From Sphingomonas sp. (GTDB lineage Bacteria; Pseudomonadota; Alphaproteobacteria; Sphingomonadales; Sphingomonadaceae), in the NCBI RefSeq assembly GCF_017745215.1, contig NZ_JAGHZV010000005.1:124001-188000 (forward strand): a stretch of 64,000 nt of DNA. Reading direction: 5' to 3'. Each line of letters begins with the position of its first letter. Position 1 is the first letter of the stretch. The notes under the pieces are model-generated. The model worked only from the letters and a program-made list of their open reading frames with translations. It did no database searches and was not told the origin of the DNA. Positions 1 to 8,580 of this stretch are shown here, one piece after another. The position numbers were made by a program, and so were the translations under genes.

Positions 1-104
1 GGATGAAGGACCGGGCGATTTCAGCGCTCCAGCCTTGCTCGCCCGCTTTTTGTCGCCCCAGAAATCCTAGTTGGCGCGATTCAATCTTGGTGAAGGCGTG
101 ATCC

Positions 105-290
105 TCAGCTCCGATAGCGCGCGATGAGTTTTTTCCATTCGTAGAGGGGTGGGTCGGGGAGCGGGTCGCCAGTGGGGGTGGATTTGGTCTTGTCGATCCA
201 GGGCGCGATGCGGAGGCGGTCGCGGGTGCGGCAGGGCGTGCAATAGAGTTTGCGCTTAGCGTCAGGGAGGCTGTCGCCCCAGCGGCGCAT
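105..290 (-). CDS. Small hypothetical protein, possibly a gene remnant
   Basis: An open frame of 61 codons starting at the ATG complementary to 288-290. The product is basic, has a CxxC pair (CTPC) in its first third and ends ...YEWKKLIARYRS. The mixed charge and ordered end look more protein-like than a random frame, but the frame extends upstream to a TTG and no strong ribosome site precedes either start. I do not recognise the family. It lies at the edge of an accessory region and could be the C-terminal remainder of a longer gene. Confidence 0.3.
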   Translation of the reverse strand: MRRWGDSLPDAKRKLYCTPCRTRDRLRIAPWIDKTKSTPTGDPLPDPPLYEWKKLIARYRS

Positions 291-630
291 GCCCCCGGAC
301 ACGTTGCCATCCCCCCTCAAACAACCATCATGAAGGAGCCAGACTCTATCTTGGAGTGGTAACAATCAGTGGCGCACGTCAGATCGTCCGGCGAACCCGC
401 CACCGGAAAAGGATCGTCCGAAATGGATACAACCTAAGAATAGATAGTTGCGCCGGAAAATGAGTCTTCATCCGGCATGTAGCTACTGCATTTTGAAAAT
501 TGATCCGTATCGGCGAAATTTTCTGAGAAGCGTGATGAATTAAATCCGGCGCTAATCTTGCGATTTGAGCGATTCGATGAGACGTTAGCCTCATTCGTCT
601 GAGTGATTCTGCGGGTGGGGGAACTTCGCT
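291..630. other. Intergenic region upstream of the first RHS gene
   Basis: About 340 bases with lower GC than the following gene and no convincing coding frame. It should hold the promoter of the RHS gene at 631. A purine-rich GGGGGAA about 8 bases before the ATG is the likely ribosome site. I could not identify a reliable -35/-10 pair. Confidence 0.4.
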
Positions 631-3600
631 ATGAATTCATTTAGCGTCGCGCTTGGCGCGCTTTCTGATCGTGCGCGTCTTTTCAGCATTTTAGCGGTGG
701 CTCTTCTTATTTCTCTGTTAGGGGCGGTCGTTCTACCGTCGTCCTGGGGGCAATGGAAAAGCAATGCCGCCGTTGCGCCGCCGCCCACACGGCTTCATTT
801 TTCCGGCTCACCGGCGGATGCTGAATTCCTTCGCGTAGGTCTCTTCGACCAAACGCTGGTCCCCGCAGGCGTGACCGCGGCGTCGGATAACCGCGATCTG
901 GCCGCGGCTCTGCTCGTGTATGAAAAGTCGGTGTCGGCGGGTGACATTGACGCGGTAGCTCCCCTCACGTCATTCTTGGCAAGCCATCCCGGCTCGGCCT
1001 GGCGTCCGGTGCTGCTGCTCAATCTCGGAAGCGTCTACCGGCAGACCGGCCATTTCAGCAAAGCCATGCAGGCATTTGATCAGGCCTGGACGGCGAGCAA
1101 AAGCCTTCGCACGCGCGATGGCGCCGCGATCGGTGACGCGGCGATTGCCGAACTCAGCCAGTTCAACGCTTATCTCGGGCGGACGGAGCGGCTTTCTGGC
1201 CTGCTTGCCGAGGTAAAAGACCGACCTATTCACGGGACGGCGGCGGAGCTGGTGAACAGTTCCAAGCGTGGCCTGGCACATATGAGCGAATGGCCGGAGC
1301 GGAGCTTCCGCTGCGGACCTCTCGCGCTCCTGCGCATCCTGCTCTACCTCAATCCCCACGCTCCGGCCGACACGGTCAACCGCCTGGAAAAGGCGAACTC
1401 AACGGCGCAGGGGCTTTCGCTGAGCGCGGTGCAACACATCGCCGCAAGCGTCGGCATGCGCTACCAGATGGCCTATCGTTCATCGGGGGCCGCGATCGTG
1501 ACGCCCGCCGTCGCCCATTGGAAGATGGGCCATTACGCGGCGATCGTCGGTAAGTCCGGAGACCGCTACCTCGTCGAGGACTCGACGTTCGGGCGGGATA
1601 TCCGGGTGCGCCGGGGGACGCTCGAAGAGGAAACGAGCGGCTATTTTCTGATCCCCTCGGGACCGTTGCCGAGCGGATGGCGCAAAGTTGAAACGGCGGA
1701 GGCGGACAAGATCTGGGGGCGCGGCGATACCGGCTCGAGCCGCGACCAGGGTGGCACCGGGCCGCAGAGCGGCGATCCGGCCTTTCCGGACGATGACAAC
1801 AAGGATTGCGGCGGCTGCACGACCTGGAACGTTGAGCCGATGTTCGTCAGCCTGGAGCTGCACGACCGCCCTGTCGGCTATACGCCGCCGGTAGGCCCGG
1901 CGATCAATTTCGACATCTACTATTCGCACCGTGACGTGCAGCAACCGGCGACGTTCAATTACGTCAATTTTGGCCACAAATGGACTTTCGGCTGGCTCAG
2001 CTACATGACCGACAAGCGCTCAAGCGGCGGAGCGGTCGATCTCTATCAACGCGGCGGAGGCGACGAGCCCTACACGATGTCGGGGGCCACCTCGTCGCCC
2101 GGCGCCTATAGCCAAGCCTATGTGACGGCCCAGACCGTATCCGGCGCGACAACGTTCACCCGTCACCTCAAGGACGGGTCGTTGGAGGTCTTTGGCCAAG
2201 CGCTGGGCAACAAATATTTCATGACGGCCGTCATCGACCGACAGGGCAACAAGGTGACGATTAGCTACGACGCGCAGATGCGCATCGCGTCGATCACCGA
2301 TGCGATCGGCCAGGTGACCACGCTCAGCTATGGGAACAGTGACCCCCTCAAGGTCACGAAAATCACCGATCCCTTCGGGCGTTCGGCCAGCTTCACCTAT
2401 AACGGCGCCGGCCAGCTCGCGAGCATCACCGACGTGCTCGGTATCACGTCGCAATACACGTACGGCACAGGCGACTTCGTCTCCGCGCTCAAGACGCCCT
2501 ATGGCACGACTAGTTTCGCGTTCGGTGATGTCACGACCGATGCGAGCCTCGGCGATCGACGATTTCTCAATGTCACCGATACGCTCGGGCGCGTCAGCCG
2601 CGTGGAATTCCGTCAGGACGCGCCCGGCATCCCGTTCTCGGACCCGGTGGTGCCAGCCGGCATGCTCACCCAAAATTCTTATCTGAATTATCGCAACTCG
2701 TTCATCTGGAATCCCGAGCAATACAAGGTCGCGACGGCGGGTGGCGGGCTCGACTACGCGAAAGCCAAAATCCTGCATTTCGTGCACACGCGCGATTTTT
2801 CCGCGACCTCGCGCGTCATCGAGAGCACCAAGGAGCCGCTTGAACGGCGCGTCTGGCGCGATTATGCTGGGCAGTCGATCGGTTATCAGGAGGGTACGAG
2901 CAACCTGCCCCTGCATATCGGGCGAGTGCTCGATGACGGCACGACGCGGCTGGAGACCTTCGCTTACAACAGCGCGGGCAATGTGACTTCCTACACTGAT
3001 CCAGCAGGGCGGAAGCAGTTATTCACTTACGATTCCTCCGGGCTGGACTTGCTGACGGCGAGCAACGTGACGGGCGGCACGTCGCGGCTGCTCACCAGCC
3101 TCACCTATAACGGCCAGCACCTACCCACAGCCGTCACGGGGGCGGACGGATCGACCTCCCATTACGACTACAACGCCGCCGGTCAGCTCACCAAAGGCAC
3201 CGACGCGCTCGGTAACGTCACTGGCTACAGCTACGACGGCAAGGGTTACCTGACCGGCATCCAGGGCGCGGTGTCGGGCGCCACCTACAAATTCACCTAC
3301 GATACCGTCGGCCGCGTGGCGTCGGCGACGGACCCAGGCGGTCTCACGGTCAGCTACAGCTACGATGATGCCGATCGGCCGGTGAGCGCATCCTATCCGG
3401 ACGGGACGTCCATTAAATATGCCTACAGCCTCCTCGATCTCGTCGGCGTGACGGACCGGCTAGGCCAGGCCAGCCAGATGACGTACGATTCCGAGCGGCA
3501 GCTCGTGAAGGTCGCCGACGCGCTCGGCCAATCGAACCAGTTCAGCTATTCGCTGAACGGCCAGCTCGCCACGATCACCGACGGCAACGGCCATGCGACG

Positions 3601-5790
3601 CAGATGGTTCGCGATCTTCAGGATCGGATCGTTACCAAGACCTACGCGGACGGGACGTCGCAGACGGTCGATTACGAGGGCAGCACCAGCCGCATCGCGA
3701 TGGTGACGGACGCCAAGCATCAAGTCACCAGCTACCTCTACAACGCCGACGACAGCGTGAAGTCGATCGCCTACACCAACGCTCTCCCCGTCGCCTTCAC
3801 CTATGACAATGTCTTCCCGCGGCTGGTGTCGATGACCGATGGCATCGGCACGACGCAATACAGCTACTATCCGATCACCGGCGCTGCGAACCCCGGCGCG
3901 GGCAAGCTGCAATCGGTGACGAGCCCGGTCGCGGGCGCCAGCGGCGTCGCGGACACCGTGACCTACCAGTATGATGCGCTGGGCCGCATGGTCGGCCGAA
4001 ATGTCGATGGCGCCGCCGAAAGCACGGCATATGACGCGCTGGGCCGGGTGACGACCGCGGCCAACGTGCTGGACACGTTTAACTACAGCTATCTCGACGG
4101 CAGTGCGCGGGTGAGCGGCATCAGCTCGGCGCACGGGCCCAAGGTCGCGCTGAGCTACTATGACGCGAAGGGGGATAATCTGCTCAAGCAGATGAAATAC
4201 ACCAAGGCGAGCGACGCGATCCTCTCGCAGTTCGATTATGCCTACAATGCCAACGACAACGTCACGCAGTTCAAGCAATCCTACATCAACCAGAAATTCG
4301 CGGCGCTCGGGCAGCTTCCCGGCAGGGGAACCGGTGAAGCGCTTGCGCAGCGGCAGCCCGAGTCCGGCGTGCGCCCGGCCGATTGGCAGCGCACCATCCT
4401 GAACGGGCTTTCGGGCAAGGCGCACGCGGCCACCGCGCAGGGCGGCGCGTCAACGCCGTCCGAGGATTTCGATCTGCTCGCCGGGGCGCTGCCGGGCATC
4501 GTGCTGGCGCTGGCCGCCATGCTCGCCGTTGCGACACGGCGCCGCTGGCGCCTGGCCCTGTTCGTTCCGATCGGCCTTTTGCTGGTGCTGGCGAGCTGCT
4601 CGAGCCACAAGCGGAAGGCCGACGAGCCGCCGCTGCCGAGCGCGCAAATCACCGATTACAGCTACGACAAGGCCAACCGCATCACGGCTGCCACTGTCGG
4701 CACCAACCTGACGAGCGGGTCATCTACCTCGCCAAACTACGCCTACAGCTACGACGCGGCATCGAACCTCACGAAAATCCAGACGCCTGCGCGTACCCAG
4801 AACCTGGCCTACACCTCGACCAACGCGATCAGCAGCGGCACTTACGATGTCAACGGCAGCCCGACCACGCTCGATAGCACCCAATATACCTGGGACGGCG
4901 CGAACCGCCTGACGAAGGTAGTCTCCGGGCCCGACGAAGCCAGTTACAGTTACGACGGCCTCGGCCGCCTGGTGCGCGTCATCGCCAAGAAATCCGGCGC
5001 GGTGGCGTCCGATCACGCGCTGCTCTGGTGCGCCGGTGAGGTCTGCGCCCAGCACGACAATCTGAAATCCGGCGCCCCGATCGAAACCCGCTTCTTCGCG
5101 CAAGGCATGATGATCGGCGCCACGATCCAGTACTCTGTCACCGACCGGCTGGGTAGCACGCGGCAGCTCGTCGATGGCACCGGCGGCGTCAACGCGCAGT
5201 ATGAGTATGACCCTTATGGCAATAAGACCGTGGTTTCGGGTGTCGCGACCAACGCTGGTTGGAGCATTTACTATGACGAGCCGACGGCCGCACTCTCCTT
5301 CGCGCTCCTTCGTGCGCATGACCCTGCGCACGGGCGTTGGCTGAACCGCGATCCCGTTGGGGAGCTCGGTGGCCTCAACCTGTATGAAAGTGTCGCAAGC
5401 AATCCAGTAAATCGGATTGATCCGCTAGGCCTCTGTCCGCCACAAAATCCGAACGCGTCCGACGCAATGGACGAAGACGAGCGCAAAAGTGCGGCAGAAG
5501 ATGACTACGAGAAATGCCGATCTCTTCAAAGTGCCGAAGCGAGAGCTCGATGCTGGGCTAGCGCCGCTGATCGAGATGCGGCGCGTGGAGCGGGGCGACC
5601 GTTACCTCCGTTAGTCACATGGCGCGAGATGGACCCGTGGCAGCAGAATTTTTGGCCGAATCCTCTGGATATTGATCCGAGACTAATTGGTGCGGTGATA
5701 ATTATAGGCGGGACAATAATTGTTATTGGTACTATATTTGCTCCAGAGGCAACTCTTCCAATTGTTGGAAGAACACTTTTATCATTTTGA
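631..5790 (+). CDS. RHS/YD-repeat protein with N-terminal C39-like peptidase domain and variable C-terminal tip
   Basis: Predicted 1,719-residue surface or secreted protein. Residues about 15-38 are a membrane anchor or uncleaved signal. About 90-200 is helical and TPR-like. About 220-330 resembles a papain-like C39 peptidase, with Cys228 in RCGPLAL, His301 in GHYAAIVG and Asp317 in VEDSTF as the likely triad. Dozens of YD repeats (YSYD, YTYD, YDALGR) follow from about residue 430. A hydrophobic stretch with a lipobox-like LLVLASC interrupts the repeats at about 1283-1322. The RHS core ends near residue 1600 with NRIDPLGL, and the last 118 residues form a different, more AT-rich tip ending in a hydrophobic segment. 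RHS proteins usually carry toxic tips exported to kill competitors, and the overlapping small gene downstream fits an immunity protein. The toxic activity of this tip is not recognised. Confidence 0.9.
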   Translation: MNSFSVALGALSDRARLFSILAVALLISLLGAVVLPSSWGQWKSNAAVAPPPTRLHFSGSPADAEFLRVGLFDQTLVPAGVTAASDNRDLAAALLVYEKSVSAGDIDAVAPLTSFLASHPGSAWRPVLLLNLGSVYRQTGHFSKAMQAFDQAWTASKSLRTRDGAAIGDAAIAELSQFNAYLGRTERLSGLLAEVKDRPIHGTAAELVNSSKRGLAHMSEWPERSFRCGPLALLRILLYLNPHAPADTVNRLEKANSTAQGLSLSAVQHIAASVGMRYQMAYRSSGAAIVTPAVAHWKMGHYAAIVGKSGDRYLVEDSTFGRDIRVRRGTLEEETSGYFLIPSGPLPSGWRKVETAEADKIWGRGDTGSSRDQGGTGPQSGDPAFPDDDNKDCGGCTTWNVEPMFVSLELHDRPVGYTPPVGPAINFDIYYSHRDVQQPATFNYVNFGHKWTFGWLSYMTDKRSSGGAVDLYQRGGGDEPYTMSGATSSPGAYSQAYVTAQTVSGATTFTRHLKDGSLEVFGQALGNKYFMTAVIDRQGNKVTISYDAQMRIASITDAIGQVTTLSYGNSDPLKVTKITDPFGRSASFTYNGAGQLASITDVLGITSQYTYGTGDFVSALKTPYGTTSFAFGDVTTDASLGDRRFLNVTDTLGRVSRVEFRQDAPGIPFSDPVVPAGMLTQNSYLNYRNSFIWNPEQYKVATAGGGLDYAKAKILHFVHTRDFSATSRVIESTKEPLERRVWRDYAGQSIGYQEGTSNLPLHIGRVLDDGTTRLETFAYNSAGNVTSYTDPAGRKQLFTYDSSGLDLLTASNVTGGTSRLLTSLTYNGQHLPTAVTGADGSTSHYDYNAAGQLTKGTDALGNVTGYSYDGKGYLTGIQGAVSGATYKFTYDTVGRVASATDPGGLTVSYSYDDADRPVSASYPDGTSIKYAYSLLDLVGVTDRLGQASQMTYDSERQLVKVADALGQSNQFSYSLNGQLATITDGNGHATQMVRDLQDRIVTKTYADGTSQTVDYEGSTSRIAMVTDAKHQVTSYLYNADDSVKSIAYTNALPVAFTYDNVFPRLVSMTDGIGTTQYSYYPITGAANPGAGKLQSVTSPVAGASGVADTVTYQYDALGRMVGRNVDGAAESTAYDALGRVTTAANVLDTFNYSYLDGSARVSGISSAHGPKVALSYYDAKGDNLLKQMKYTKASDAILSQFDYAYNANDNVTQFKQSYINQKFAALGQLPGRGTGEALAQRQPESGVRPADWQRTILNGLSGKAHAATAQGGASTPSEDFDLLAGALPGIVLALAAMLAVATRRRWRLALFVPIGLLLVLASCSSHKRKADEPPLPSAQITDYSYDKANRITAATVGTNLTSGSSTSPNYAYSYDAASNLTKIQTPARTQNLAYTSTNAISSGTYDVNGSPTTLDSTQYTWDGANRLTKVVSGPDEASYSYDGLGRLVRVIAKKSGAVASDHALLWCAGEVCAQHDNLKSGAPIETRFFAQGMMIGATIQYSVTDRLGSTRQLVDGTGGVNAQYEYDPYGNKTVVSGVATNAGWSIYYDEPTAALSFALLRAHDPAHGRWLNRDPVGELGGLNLYESVASNPVNRIDPLGLCPPQNPNASDAMDEDERKSAAEDDYEKCRSLQSAEARARCWASAADRDAARGAGRPLPPLVTWREMDPWQQNFWPNPLDIDPRLIGAVIIIGGTIIVIGTIFAPEATLPIVGRTLLSF

Positions 5791-6143
5791 GATTTATTGT
5801 GAATTTTATATACTCTAGAAGGCTGACATATTTGGCAGATCGTGAAATTGTCGTTTCAATCGAAGCTCCCATTCCGGAGAGTGGCGATTGGAGATGTAGA
5901 GTATCGATCGACGGATTCGATAAGCCAATAGTCAAGGATGTTTTTGGCGCTGACAGTATACAGGCCCTATATTTGTCTCTTATTAATATTTCTACTAGCT
6001 TGTATCTATCGAAAGAATTTTCAAACGGGGAGCTGCGCTGGTCAGGTGGCATGACGAAGTCGGATCTGGGGCTTCCAATTTCGGGCGTAATTCGAGACGA
6101 TGTAGATCGAATAAGGGCTGCGGTCGATGAGATGGGAGATTGA
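5787..6143 (+). CDS. Candidate RHS immunity protein (DUF6968-like)
   Basis: 118-residue protein starting at TTG and overlapping the RHS stop by four bases, so translation is probably coupled. The sequence has a beta-rich start (EIVVSIEAPIPESGDWRCR) and a helix FGADSIQALYLSLINIST. That pattern recalls small DUF6968-type proteins (from memory, not searched). It has no signal peptide and is markedly AT-rich compared with the RHS core, like the RHS tip it follows. Position and composition support an immunity role. The function is inferred only. Confidence 0.65.
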   Translation: MRFIVNFIYSRRLTYLADREIVVSIEAPIPESGDWRCRVSIDGFDKPIVKDVFGADSIQALYLSLINISTSLYLSKEFSNGELRWSGGMTKSDLGLPISGVIRDDVDRIRAAVDEMGD

Positions 6144-6147
6144 ATTT

Positions 6148-7584
6148 CTATCCTGAAGTTTTCGGTATCAGATTCCTTAGAAGAATATTGTCCATAATAT
6201 TGAGCCCATACGACGTAAACCCCGCGCTTCCCCGAGGCTCGCCGAGTAGGAGCTCGATCATCGCCTCTTCCGTGAAGGGGATGTCGATGATTTCCTGAAA
6301 TTCTCGCCGGTCGTCGCGCGCGAGGTGGCGCTTGCGGTGGTAGAAGGTTTCGCGGTCTATGCCGAGATGGACAAGGCAGGACAGGAACGGCTCGAAGTTC
6401 CGCCGGTCGATGGCGAATTCCAGGTAGATAGTTTCGTCATCCGGTTCGGAGAGATTTGCGCCGAGCTCCTCGCACAGCGCACGGGCGATGGCGCTCCGAA
6501 AATCCACCCGCCCATCAAACACGTCGTCGAGATTGAGTCCTTCGTTGGCGGTGACATGCCATAGGCCGTGCTGGTTGGCGTTGCCCTGACGATTCGAGAC
6601 GCGGGCGAGATAGACGCGCTTGCCCTGCCGTTCCTGCGTCGTCGCCAGGACGTTGATGCCGAACGACGTGGTGAAATAGCGCAGGTACGGCATCGTACCG
6701 AACGGATCGCCATCATCGCGAAACAGTGCGGGATGGCTCATGCGCAACTCATGCATCACGCGGCGCATGACCCGGTGCGTGTGATAATCCGTGACGTAGA
6801 AATCGAGATCGAGGTAGACGCCCTCTCCGGCACCAGAACGCTGCGGCTGCTGGAAGCCGAATAGGCCCAGTTTCCGTTTGTTGTAGGGAGGAAATGCTGA
6901 CGAGCCGCGCAGCGCTTCAAGCACGTGGTGCGCATACATGTCGGCATGATGGGCGACGATCGCAGAGAAACCGGGCACCCGGACGGCGGCGAGAAACGAC
7001 TGGCAGGCGGCGTCGCCGTCGAAGTCCATCGGCGCATAGAGATCGTACCGCCCGGCGAAGACCGCATCGCTCTCGATGGCAGCCTGGAACCATGGCGGCA
7101 TCGGCAGGATGAAACTGCGATCCCTCACCCGTCCGCAGAGATGCTCGTGGCGTAAGGCGTGTGCCGGGTCATCATCGATAGTCGAACGGACGAGCGGTGT
7201 GGCGCGGTCGGCAAGCGGGCGCATCAGCAAATCCCAGGTTTCCCGGGCGGTGAATCGCTTCTGATCCCGTCCAGGCTCTACCGGATCGCCGTGCCGCAGC
7301 ACGGCTTCACGCACTTCCTGCCATTCAAGCCAGGCGGGGTCGTGCCTTTTTCCGCCGCCCGGGAAAAACGCGCGCTCGATCACCTGTAAGGAAGAAAGGC
7401 CGGGCAGGCCGCCTTTGCGATGACGCAACTCGCTGAGCCGTCCTTCCGAAAGCCCCGAGTTTGCGGCGAAGAGCGATGCCGTCTGCGGTTGGCCGCGATT
7501 GCCCGTGCCACGCGGCAAGTGCTTGTTGATAAAATTGGCGAGAAGAAAAGATGCTGCCGAATCTGATACTTCGTGCCCAGCCAT
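6148..7584 (-). CDS. HTH protein with a Nudix-like C-terminal domain, function unknown
   Basis: 478-residue soluble protein. Residues about 35-75 (SLFAANSGLSEGRLSELRHR) look like an XRE-type helix-turn-helix. The middle, about 130-290, is not recognised. About 315-400 reads like a Nudix fold: RVYLARVSN...GLWHVTANEG followed by FRSAIARALCEELGANL, which fits the second half of a Nudix box (REUxEExGU) with the first Glu replaced by Ala. If catalytic residues are lost it may bind rather than cleave a nucleotide. It is convergent with the RHS/immunity pair and divergent from the small-gene block at 7703. Possible roles are an island regulator or a nucleotide-sensing defence protein. Both are speculative. 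Confidence 0.7.
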   Translation of the reverse strand: MAGHEVSDSAASFLLANFINKHLPRGTGNRGQPQTASLFAANSGLSEGRLSELRHRKGGLPGLSSLQVIERAFFPGGGKRHDPAWLEWQEVREAVLRHGDPVEPGRDQKRFTARETWDLLMRPLADRATPLVRSTIDDDPAHALRHEHLCGRVRDRSFILPMPPWFQAAIESDAVFAGRYDLYAPMDFDGDAACQSFLAAVRVPGFSAIVAHHADMYAHHVLEALRGSSAFPPYNKRKLGLFGFQQPQRSGAGEGVYLDLDFYVTDYHTHRVMRRVMHELRMSHPALFRDDGDPFGTMPYLRYFTTSFGINVLATTQERQGKRVYLARVSNRQGNANQHGLWHVTANEGLNLDDVFDGRVDFRSAIARALCEELGANLSEPDDETIYLEFAIDRRNFEPFLSCLVHLGIDRETFYHRKRHLARDDRREFQEIIDIPFTEEAMIELLLGEPRGSAGFTSYGLNIMDNILLRNLIPKTSG

Positions 7585-7702
7585 CGAATTCTCCGAAGAT
7601 CATCGAATATGTGCTGAATGACAGGCTGTGGCGCGCTTCGCAATCTTTGCTCGGCGGCGGGAGTTTTCAAGTCAATGCCGCCAGCAACAAGGAGACGGGA
7701 CA

Positions 7703-7834
7703 ATGGACCACAACTCAAACGATCCTGCGGTGCGCGTGTGCACCCTGGTGACCACGGCCCTTTTCGGCCACCTGATCGGCGGCACGGCCGGGCCGGTCAT
7801 CGGCCACTTCATCAGCAATACCTTCCTGAAGTGA
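7703..7834 (+). CDS. 43-residue membrane micropeptide
   Basis: ATG at 7703 preceded by GGAGA with 8-base spacing. The product has a polar start (MDHNSNDPAVR) and one hydrophobic, glycine-rich helix (TTALFGHLIGGTAGPVIGHF). It is the first of four small genes running into the coupling-protein gene at 8581, with the same orientation and regular spacing, which favours a real gene. The hydrophobic helix is compatible with a single membrane span. Function not recognised. Confidence 0.55.
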   Translation: MDHNSNDPAVRVCTLVTTALFGHLIGGTAGPVIGHFISNTFLK

Positions 7835-7942
7835 GCCGGGGGGCCTGAGGGCCTCTCATCCATCGACATCGTCGGTGAACTCGGGCGCAGGCGCTTCGCG
7901 CTGTGCGGGGAAGACCTGCGCCCATTTTCCGGAGTGGTCCTT

Positions 7943-8098
7943 ATGGACAGAGAAGATTGGGAGATGGCTGAACGCGGGTTTCTGGGGGCGCTGGGCGACG
8001 GGCCGGGCGAGCCGTTCGGCACGTGGCCGCTGCCCCCGCATCCGCAGCCGATGCCCAAGAAGCTCCGGCCCATCACCCATTCCAAGCAAGGGAGCTAG
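7943..8098 (+). CDS. 51-residue hypothetical protein
   Basis: ATG at 7943 with GGAG eight bases upstream; stop TAG at 8096-8098, three bases before the next start. The product begins MDREDWEMAERGFLGALGD and is proline-rich and basic towards the end. The good ribosome site and tight spacing to 8102 suggest it is translated as part of the operon leading to the coupling ATPase. No family recognised. Confidence 0.5.
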   Translation: MDREDWEMAERGFLGALGDGPGEPFGTWPLPPHPQPMPKKLRPITHSKQGS

Positions 8099-8101
8099 CA
8101 C

Positions 8102-8311
8102 ATGACCTGCCCGCATTGTGGATCGTTCCACGCTGATTCCAACCTGATCCAGGTCGTCTCGTTCGAGCAGCTCGCCAACACGGTGACACTCGCGCGGCGG
8201 GCCGACCACCCGGCCTTCGCCTTCGGCACGCTCGCGCTGTGGGGTGGCGTCAAGTTCATCAACCTGTGGCGCAAGGAGCGGCGCTGCGTCGGCTGCGGAC
8301 ACCGGTACTGA
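8102..8311 (+). CDS. Small zinc-ribbon protein
   Basis: 69-residue protein with a Cys pair near each end, CPHC at residues 3-6 and CVGC at about 63-66, which together would form a four-Cys zinc site. A hydrophobic segment (FAFGTLALWGGVKFINLW) lies between them. The ribosome site AGGGAG overlaps the previous stop. It sits in the small-gene operon upstream of the mobilization ATPase. Role unknown; DNA or protein binding at the membrane is possible. Confidence 0.65.
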   Translation: MTCPHCGSFHADSNLIQVVSFEQLANTVTLARRADHPAFAFGTLALWGGVKFINLWRKERRCVGCGHRY

Positions 8312-8313
8312 CC

Positions 8314-8556
8314 ATGTTCGAGGCATTTTTCAGCGCCTTCGGGGCGGCGATCGACGATGTGCGGTCCAAGCTCATCGACGAGGCCTGGTTCGGACGTCGC
8401 CGCCCCGACCGTGCCGCCGATACGGCACGGGAGGTCGGCGACGATGCGCCCGACGAGCGCAGCCTGCTCGACCGGCTGTTCGAGGACCACCCCGAACTTT
8501 TCACCACGGAACCGGAGCAGCCCGGCCACGCGCCGGAGCACGGCATCGACCGATAG
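8314..8556 (+). CDS. 80-residue acidic hypothetical protein
   Basis: ATG at 8314 lies two bases after the zinc-ribbon stop. The open frame extends further upstream, but this start is the one consistent with operon spacing. The product starts MFEAFFSAFGAAIDDVRSKL, an amphipathic helix, and continues as an acidic, proline-containing tail (LFEDHPELFTTEPEQPGH). No membrane span or known motif. It lies 24 bases before the coupling ATPase and probably belongs to the same transcript. Confidence 0.6.
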   Translation: MFEAFFSAFGAAIDDVRSKLIDEAWFGRRRPDRAADTAREVGDDAPDERSLLDRLFEDHPELFTTEPEQPGHAPEHGIDR

Positions 8557-8580
8557 GCCGGTCCCGCATCTGACGGAGGC

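Noticed and set aside
2020..4425. Minus-strand frames of about 300 codons within the first RHS gene
   Set aside because: Mirror frames of the YD repeats; no ribosome sites or recognisable domains.
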